Source: Gnetum montanum (taxonomy: Eukaryota; Streptophyta; Gnetopsida; Gnetales; Gnetaceae). Taken from it: a DNA stretch of 64,000 nt. The stretch is from assembly GCA_015680685.1 (NCBI GenBank), contig MNCI01013900.1, forward strand, positions 86,645 to 150,644, written 5' to 3'. Position numbers and translations under genes: made by a program. Positions 56,584-64,000 of the stretch are shown here, piece after piece; the stretch's first letter is position 1, and the number at the start of each line of letters is the position of its first letter. Below the pieces are notes generated by a model. The model was not told the DNA's origin, made no database searches, and saw only the letters and a program-made list of their open reading frames with translations.

Positions 56584-57177
56584 ATGACTAATAACTTTGC
56601 TTCTCCCTCATCCTTTACATCTACATCCTTTGAGTCCCCTTCAAACCAAACATCTTCCAAAGGGCATGCCATCATGTTGATCCATGTGGTAATCGATTGG
56701 ATTAAGGTTGGCCACCTTCCTAGGGAAAGATCTAATCATAGGAGTCCCCTTATTTACTTGAAAATCATTTGCAATGAGCCTTACAAGATTCTTTTGGACT
56801 CAAGTTCTAGTGTATATATGATTTCTCATGAGATGAACAAAGCCTAGAACCTTCCTCCACTCAATAAGAGCAACATTCACCTTGAGTTGGCATATTAGTC
56901 CATCACTATTCCTTTAGGACTAGTCAAGGATATTGTGAGCACTATCTGTAGGTGGCACTATCCTACCAACTTCATGATGACCTATTTTGATAACTACAAA
57001 GGGAACTTTCCAATCATCATGGGAATGACTTGGTTAAGCACTATTGATACAAAACTAGGAATCAGAGACCTCTCCTTGAAGATTTTTAATGAAAATGCAT
57101 TTAGGAAGATAGAGAAGAAGAGAGTTTCATGCATCACATATAATGACACAAGATGTAACTATGTGCAAAAGCTATGA
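56584..57177 (+). pseudogene. E6 protease, degraded
   Basis: 56584-56847 is open and contains KILLDSSSSVYMISHEMNK: the active-site triad reads D-S-S instead of D-S-G. In the same frame 56935-57177 gives WHYPTNFMMTYFDN, FPIIMGMTWLSTID and KIEKKRVSCI. A TAG near 56899 separates the two. Confidence 0.78.
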
Positions 57178-58480
57178 TTCGTAAAAAGTACATTTATCAC
57201 AACATGTAGACAGTGTGTAACTATGTCTAAAATTCAAAGGTGTCTGTACGCAATAGCCACAAAATAGGAAGGTACCCAGTGACTGATAGTTAATCTTGAC
57301 AGAAACTCAACAATTTGCATGGAACCAACTAAGAGCCTGATAAGTGCCTACATTGAAGGAATGGACAAGATGGAGTAGATCCATCACCAACTCTTTGATG
57401 AACCTAACGAAACGTGTTGGGGAGAGTTGGAAATCCTTGAGAACTTTAAACAAGAGCTCCTAGGTTGAAAACTCTACCTGCTAGCATAGAATATGCTTAT
57501 CTAAATAATAGAAAGTTGGTGATAATCAGTGTCAACCTTGCTCTTGAACAAAATTAGAAGCTATTGAAGATGGTCAAGTGGACAACTACCTTTACTTAGT
57601 CATATCCTAAACTCATTGGAATTGATTAAAGAATATGCTAACACCACATCTATCGAGATCCTTCCATGAAGCCAAAGAGGTAGCCACAGTGGTGACTAAA
57701 CGCCAAACTCAAGTAGATCATCAAGAAGGAGATTGAGCAACTCCTCAAGGTGGGGTTCATCTATCCCATTGCAAATAGTAAGTGGGTTAACCCACTTTTG
57801 ATAGTATCAAAGAAAGGTGACAAATGGAGGATATATATCAACTTTAATCTATTGAAAATGGTAGGTTATAAAGATCATTTCTTGTTTCCATTTGTGAACC
57901 AAGTGTTGGACACCATTTCTGGGCATTGGTTATAGATTTCTAGATGGCTATAGTGGATATAACCAAATTTATATTACACTCAAGGATTAGGCCAAAACCA
58001 TGTTTAGAAGTCCCTGGGGAACTTTTGCATAAAAAAAGATGTCATTTTGCCTTTGTAATGCTCCTAAAACCTTCCAAAAACTTGTCCTAAGCATCTCTCA
58101 ATAGCAGATTGGTACCAAGATGAAAGTCTTTATGGATGACTTCTTCACCTATGGTGCTACATTTGTGCAATCCCTAGACTACCTTGAGTAAGTACCAAAA
58201 TGATGCAGGAAGATCAACCTTTGGTACAACTAGTAGAAAAGCCATCTAATCATCTAAGAAGGAATTGTTTTGGAGCATAGAATATCACAAGAAAGGATTG
58301 AGGTGGATCCTAAGAAAATAAGGATTATCCAAGGAATTACTCATCAACTAGAAACTATCAAAGATGTCTAGTAATTTTTTGGTCACACTGGCTACTACCA
58401 ACACTTTATAGAAAATTTCTCTAAGATAGCCAAATTGTTGGTGGAGTTTACAAAGAAGGATGCTTTGTTCACCTAAATTG
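57178..58480 (+). pseudogene. E6 protease-RT linker and reverse transcriptase, degraded
   Basis: The linker has an acidic stretch near 57395 and a TAG at the Trp of FAWSY (near 57598). RT gives KKEIEQLLKVGFIYPIANSK, FPFVNQVLDTISGHW, GYSGYNQI-like sequence and the active-site box FMDD intact (58129-58140). KDV and FGHTGYYQ-type sequence near 58360-58400 ends it. Several frameshifts and stops, two at the same codons as in E1 and E5. Confidence 0.88.
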
Positions 58481-58900
58481 AGAAATGTGAGAATGCATTT
58501 TAACAACTCAAGTAGAATCTTGTAGAAAATCTAATTCTACAAGCACCTAATTGGTCCAAACCATTCTACATCTTGATAGATGCATCTAATTATACCTTGA
58601 GAGTCATGCTCACATAGTTGGCTAATCAAAAATGTCCTTAACATATCCACTATTTGAGCTAAAGCATTATGGGTGCACAACTAAATTACACCATAACAAA
58701 AAATGAATTGAAGGTAGTGGTGTATGCCTTGGAGAAATTTAGGTATTGTGTGCTTCAAAACAAGTTGTTTGTGCACATGGACCATAGCACAATCTAGTTG
58801 TTGATGAAAAAACCAATGGTGTCTTGTCATCTTGCAAGAATTCGATCTTACAATGGTAGATCAAAAGGAAACTATGAATATGATTGCTAACCACTTATCT
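58481..58900 (+). pseudogene. E6 RNase H, degraded
   Basis: ILIDASNYTL (near 58575) and TKNELKVVVYALEKFRYCVL (near 58700) mark the domain. APNWSKPF keeps the Trp that is a stop in E1, E3 and E5. Shortened near 58815, where about 20 bp after the PMVS codons are missing. Confidence 0.8.
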
Positions 58901-60321
58901 TAGTTAAGATAAAACAACAAAAAGGAGAAGACTTCACTTTCTAATTAATTTCCTGATGAAATTCTCCTTGCTAGTACTATAAATGAATGAGTGCCCAATG
59001 AAAATAACTAGTATGTTGGCATCCTCACCTACATTCTAACCTAGGAGATGCCACAATATCAAGATAGTAGAAAGAAATAATAGTTTCTTCATTAGGCCAA
59101 ATGGATATTAATGGACATATTTACAAGGTGTGTGTTGATGGCTTGGTTCGTTGGTGTGTTCCTGATGTTGATCAACCGCAGGTTCCCGAAGATGCTTATG
59201 AGGGTCCTTTTGGGGGCCACTATGCTGGGAGATGCATGGCCATTAAGATCCCAATGGCAGGGTATTATTGGCCAACACTCTTTAGGAGCACTTACCAATT
59301 GTTTGCTCTCGTGAATGTTTCAAATGTGATTGTGGGATAACTGTCCATATGAAGGGATCTTAGTAGTGGATCCAACAACTGGAACCCTTTGACATCTAAG
59401 GCATTGACTTCATGGATTCCATCACACCCATGTCAAATGGAAAGGCATACATCATAGTTGCTATTAACTATTGTATGAAATGAGTAGAAGCAGCAATTGT
59501 CATTGACTATACATCTTCTATAGCTAGTCGATTTTTACAAAAAAATGTTGTCAACAAGTTTGGTATGCTATATGCACTTATTTTTTTTTACAATGGTACT
59601 CACTTTATAGGAATCACATTTTGAAAGCTCATGCAACGCTTGGGGGTAGAACATAAATTAATAACACGTTATCACACCCTAAGCTAATAGTTAAGTAGAG
59701 GTAACAAATAGGAAAATCACTCAAATCTTAACAAAAACAATTAGCAAATATAGGAGGGACTGGACCACGAAACTCAACAATGCCCTTTGGGCCTACCACT
59801 CCACCTGGAAACTTCCTATAGGCTATTCTCCCCATGAGATAGTGTATAGAAAATTGTTAGCTCTTCCTATTCAATGTGAGCTCCATACACTTTCAATAGC
59901 TTGTGATCTTGACCTTCACCTAAGTTTAGCACAGAAAGAAAAACTAATAAACCTTAACGTGCTAGATGAGAATAGATTGGTGGCCCTATCCTTGAATGAA
60001 GTGAGCAAAGAAATTAATAAGCAATTTCATAACCTCAAAATAAGGAAAGTAAAATTTCAACTAGGAGATAAGATCTTTTACTAGAGCCCCATACATGTGC
60101 CACAAAGAACTAAGTTCTAGACATTTCCTTCTAGGGCCATGTTGATATAAAAACCTAAAAGCCCAAGTAAGAAATTGTTGGTCAACATATAACAAATCAA
60201 ACCTTTCCATGAGCCTAAGAGAGCCAGTGATCACAACACCTCCTTAGATGGACAAGCACGCTCAGTATTTTGGATCTCCTCTACCAAACTCAATTATGAG
60301 GGAGATGGTCATCCATTCTAA
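58901..60321 (+). pseudogene. E6 integrase, degraded
   Basis: The zinc-binding region is open at 59101-59340 (YKVCVDGLVRWCVPDVD, EGPFGGHYAGRCMAIKI, GYYWPTLF), with the CxxC pair lost (ALVNVSN). The core has AYIIVAINY, where the first Asp is Asn, and YNGTHFIG. The C-terminal part is open at 59842-60084 (VKFQLGDKIFY), followed by a 40-60 bp loss where the WKGPY segment should be. The frame ends NYEGDGHPF, TAA at 60319-60321. Confidence 0.85.
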
Positions 60322-62097
60322 TCATACAAAGTAGCTCCTCTATTTTTACACTTTTTTAACATCATTTTTTGTTCTACATTTATTGTTAGTACATTTTTTT
60401 CTTACATGTTTTATAATTTCTTCTATATTTTACTTTATTTGGTTTGAATTTCTCTTATGCTTTTATTGTGTTTATTTTATGTTATTTTTTCCTTCTTAAC
60501 AATAGGACATAGTGTATCTCTGACTACTATTAATGGTGGTTTATACTCTAATGTTTTTTGATTACTAATGGTTAGATTCTATCTTTGAATTTTGGTATTG
60601 ATAACTAAGATATGGTTTCTTTTTCATGAAATAGGAAGTGAGTCGATGTCATCCACCTATCCACAAACTCTATGGTGTTCCTTGTTTTGGAAATATGAGG
60701 TCCCCTTCTTAATAAAACTTTTAATGAACTTGTGACCTTGGTAGTTTTCAAACTTGGGAAGGATTAAATAGATTGATAAGGATGTGACTTCAAGGTAATT
60801 CAATAGTCTCTGAACTTACCTACCCTCTTGAATGCATTAGTGTTTTCATGAATTTCTTACCATTCCATTGTTGACCAATAATAGGAAGCTAAAATTCTTT
60901 GCATGATGTGGTTTCCATCCAAAAATCATAAAAATATAAAACTAAAAAAAAAGAATAAAAAACAATTGGAATTCAAAGCACACCCCTTAGACTTAATAAC
61001 AAGATACAAACTCTTATTATGAGACTAGAAAGGCATGTTACCCATGCTTGAAGGTCCCCTCTAACTAAGGCCCTTTCTCACTTCCTACTTCTCTTTAAGG
61101 AATGGTGATTAATCTATGAGAGCATTCTTACATCTTGAGGAGATGGACTGATCTAAGAGTATCAATGCAAAGTCACTAGAAGTGGTTGGTTTTGATCTAG
61201 ACTAAGGATGGAATTTATCAGGCCATATTAATCATAAGATCCACAAGGGACTTCATATGATCATGATTTAAAACTCCATTTCACCTTCTCTTTCATCTAC
61301 TACTACTTCCCATAACTCACCTCACTACTAAATTTTCATGGTTTTGTTTAATTTCTTAATATTATGTGTTAAAATCCTTAGGTAGGTTCTTACGAGATTT
61401 AGTCCTTAACTTTCCACAACCATTAATCAACCATGGGGTCCATAGACTCCTTGCTTTGAAGGCATGAAAGGGAATTACATGCATGAGCCTACCTTAGAAA
61501 GGATCCATTTACAAACCTCTTGGTTAGGCTAGTTAAGTTCTTTATACTTAGGCATTTTCACAATCAAATCCTTTGTGTGCCCCATTGGTGACATCCAATT
61601 GTGTGCTCTTTCACAATGTTTTCCAATGAAAAACTCTTTTCTGTTTTGTGAATTATCTAACCCTCTTCAAGCATTTCATCATGTTCATAGCTTTTCTAGC
61701 TCTCCAAGAACTTCATGTTGTGTTAAAACTCTTTTTTTTAGAGCCTAGAACCTTCTAGAGCCATAATTTTCCAACCGCTTGTCTGATTTACCTCATTTTT
61801 CAATCCTATAGCTACTGGAGGTAAGCTCTATGTTGTGGGGACCACATAGGTTTTTGATGAAATATTTTCTAAAATTTTTCTAGCTCTCACAAAGGTTTAA
61901 CTAATGAAATAACATTACACTCATAAATTTATGAGGTTAAACCCTTCCAATGAACTCTAGTAACTGCAGAAATCAAATAATATTAAAATAATCAATCTAC
62001 CATAATCAACCAAGTGTAACTATCCAAGAGAGATAAGGTACCTATATGTTATAAATTACACATTTCATGCTAATCCTTGATTCTATTATGATCACAA
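60322..62097 (+). other. E6 post-pol spacer, lacking the internal promoter module
   Basis: Conserved landmarks are present (gaaggtcccctctaactaag near 61041). A donor-like ctggag|gtaagctc lies at 61820/61821 and the segment before ORF3 is kept, but the acceptor AG is AA (62096-62097). The repeated words and TATATATA found in E2, E3 and E5 are absent between about 61640 and 61760. Confidence 0.6.
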
Positions 62098-62300
62098 ATG
62101 ACACCAAAAGGGAAGCATGGAATAGAAGCAGGATTGACCCAATCGAGGAACAAGTGGACTAGAGTGGGAAGGAGTTAACTACTTAAACAACCCCAAGAGG
62201 AAGTAGCAAAATTCCATGCAATGGGACCTATCTAAGACCATTTAGTCTTCTCCCTCATTTTTTAAGTTTCTAGAGGGGTTTGGATATTAATTTTTGCCAA
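62098..62300 (+). pseudogene. E6 ORF3 remnant (start only)
   Basis: Opens MTPKGKHGIEAGLTQS, aligned with the ORF3 starts of E2 and E5, and reaches the HAMG segment (near 62215) shared with E5. The frame then degrades and the sequence passes into the pre-PPT region; more than 2 kb of ORF3 is missing. Confidence 0.55.
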
Positions 62301-62496
62301 GGTGTTCAATTTTTTTGTCATGAATACCAAATTTTATAAAAGATTGTAAATTAGTACTCTTGGGCACTTAGCATATATTTGTTTGGTTTGAGTTAATTTG
62401 TGTGTCAATTAGTTAGTCAATAATTCCATACGTTCCAAATATTTTTTAAAGAACTTGTTCCTCCTTTTGTTTACTTGAGGACAAGTTTTCATTCAG

Positions 62497-62507
62497 TCAT
62501 GAGGGTA
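62497..62507 (+). other. E6 polypurine tract
   Basis: gtcatgagggta-type tract directly before TGATGAATCA; one G-to-A change against the E1/E3 version. Confidence 0.75.
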
Positions 62508-63338
62508 TGATGAATCATATTTTGTTAGGCCCTGATATTGAATCTCATGATATGTTATCATATATCCAATATCGCATGATGTATGCCAACCTATAAATAC
62601 AACACTTGGGCACATAATTTATCCATTCCATTTCTTAGTTGTAGTGAAGCTCTTGTAGTTTATTTTCCCCAGAGTTAGCATATTTTCTAAGTGCCTATAG
62701 TAGAAGGCAAAAAAAATGTATGCATCGTTATTCAAGCACTAATGTACTTGAGCATAATAGTGTGAACGAAAATAAAGATGAGCTTTTCAAATAAACCCTT
62801 ACAGCACTTGGAATATATTAATGTTTTCTTTATGCATTTAATATTCTTGCAATCTACTTTAAGGAATTTTAACTAAGTAATTAATATTGGCTAAATAGTA
62901 AACATAAGCACAATCATTTCGAGGATATGTTTAATGCTTGGTAACCCTAGTAGTGCTTAACACTTCGTAACCTAGTGGCACTAAAACATGTTTATGATGT
63001 GTATGGAAAGTGGAAACAAATTCCTATGTTAGGATTAGTTAAGTTTTAGTTAGTTACTAAATTAATTAGATTAATTACACATTAAATTTACTTTGTTTCC
63101 AACACTTAGGCCATTAAACAATAAAAAACAAAATTATAAAAATTAGATGTCCCAATTACACTTAACCATATACTTGCACTTTATGAGTGGAATTGAGAAG
63201 AAAACAATTGCAATGGTTAGATTCACTCCCTAGAACCTACTATACTTAGAGAGCTAAAGTCTATGGAATTCGACCGGATCACTAAGTGAACGCTAGTGAT
63301 TCGTATGGTTGGGTGTAGGGTATACTCGTTGCTCATCA
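62508..63338 (+). repeat. E6 3' LTR
   Basis: 831 bp, TGATGAATCATA to GCTCATCA. U3 words of the GATATT/CAATATC type (62530-62580), TATA box CCTATAAATA at 62590-62599, AATAAA at 62771-62776. Closest in word type to E1 and E2. Confidence 0.9.
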
Positions 63339-64000
63339 CTTATTAAAATAATGTCACCTCTATTTTGATAAATATATAGAATTAAGCACTATTGCAATTT
63401 ATAACACTAATATCTTTTATATAATTCTTTGACTTTAACTTCTTAATGGCTAAAGTATTTTTGGTAATAAAAAAAACATTGAAAGTAAAATGAAAAAAAG
63501 ATTGATTTTTGTAGATATATATGTTGATTTAGATATTATATTTTATAATTAAAAAATATCAACTAATTAAATCTAAATGTCTTGCATTAATGAATATCAA
63601 AAAATAGCCTAAATTTATTTTTTCTTTGCAAGATGTAAATCATACTAGATTCATTGTAAGTATAATTGATTTCACAAGTATAAGAGGGAAAAATTAATTT
63701 TAGGGGTAAAAATATTGCATGAGAAAAAAAAAAATGTTAATTTCAAAGATATAACACCGATAATAAAACTTAACTTTAATTCAAAATTATTATTTAAGAT
63801 TTAAGGTTGATTATTTGCTAATAATTATTTTGATATCTATCATCTTTCTATTTGTTGTGTTATCTTAGTGGGTCTTACATTTTCATATGATTGCTTAAAT
63901 TACTCATTTTGAAGTTTGCATTCTCTCATCAACACCCTTCCAACTTAATATGATCCAAGAACATAGTTAACATACTCTTAGAACTCCATAGAACCATGCT
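63339..64000. other. AT-rich intergenic sequence
   Basis: Nothing recognised; very AT-rich, with A-tracts. The expected TSD of E6 would begin here with cttat but its partner is not in the window. Confidence 0.5.

Larger units (their letters stand above)
55453..63338 (+). mobile_element. Element E6: Athila-like retrotransposon, 5' part lost
   Basis: Begins in mid-gag directly after the E5 LTR terminus, then gag tail, protease, RT, RNase H, integrase, spacer, first codons of ORF3, PPT and a full 3' LTR (62508-63338). No 5' LTR or PBS in the window. The junction fits insertion of E5 into E6 gag followed by a deletion that removed the left part of both. All frames are broken. Confidence 0.87.

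Overview
The window looks like repeat-rich intergenic DNA from a large seed-plant nuclear genome, most likely a gymnosperm such as a conifer. That assignment is an inference from the old, nested Athila-like Ty3/gypsy retrotransposons and LINE relics, the AT-rich CpG-poor background and the single short host gene. No species can be named from the sequence.

Layout. About 51 kb of the 64 kb belongs to six copies of one Athila-like LTR-retrotransposon family, called E1 to E6 here. E1 (+, 1-15707) has its 5' end outside the window and is split inside reverse transcriptase by E2 (-, 1724-10461), with a perfect 5-bp target-site duplication (TSD). E3 (-, 16080-29126) is the one full-length copy: two LTRs, tRNA-Asp-type primer-binding site, gag, protease, RT, RNase H, integrase, spacer, a third ORF and polypurine tract. 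Between E3 and E4 lies about 7.7 kb of non-element DNA with a LINE relic (30111-30860), the only convincing host gene (31605-32363, -) and a decayed minisatellite (35128-35362). E4 (-, 36830-43848) has lost RT to integrase. A second LINE relic follows at 43890-44480. E5 (+, about 46837-55452) is 5'-truncated and ends exactly at an LTR terminus inside the gag of E6 (+, 55453-63338), which suggests E5 inserted into E6.

How the element family is organised. Element order is LTR, PBS, gag (variable low-complexity N-terminus, DEPLL motif, capsid-like region, CX2CX3HX4C knuckle, P/Y-rich tail), protease, linker, RT, RNase H, integrase, a long conserved noncoding spacer, ORF3, PPT, LTR. All coding regions are broken by frameshifts and by stops, mostly at former Trp and Gln codons, as expected from cytosine deamination.

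Main discovery candidate. In the three copies that keep ORF3 (E2, E3, E5), the spacer holds a second promoter-like module 450-500 bp upstream of ORF3. It has the subfamily-specific repeated words of the LTR U3, then a TATATATA box. In E2 and E3 the module can be aligned to the LTR of the same copy with transitions only. Downstream comes an intron-like segment with an AG|GT(A)AG-type donor in E3, E5 and E6 and an AG acceptor directly before the ORF3 start codon. I infer that this family carries an internal, U3-derived, spliced transcription unit for ORF3, a protein of about 850-900 codons without an obvious membrane segment. E1, E4 and E6 lack both the promoter module and most of ORF3.

The host gene encodes a 252-residue low-complexity acidic protein of unknown function. 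It lies in a CpG-retaining island between methylated-looking repeats.
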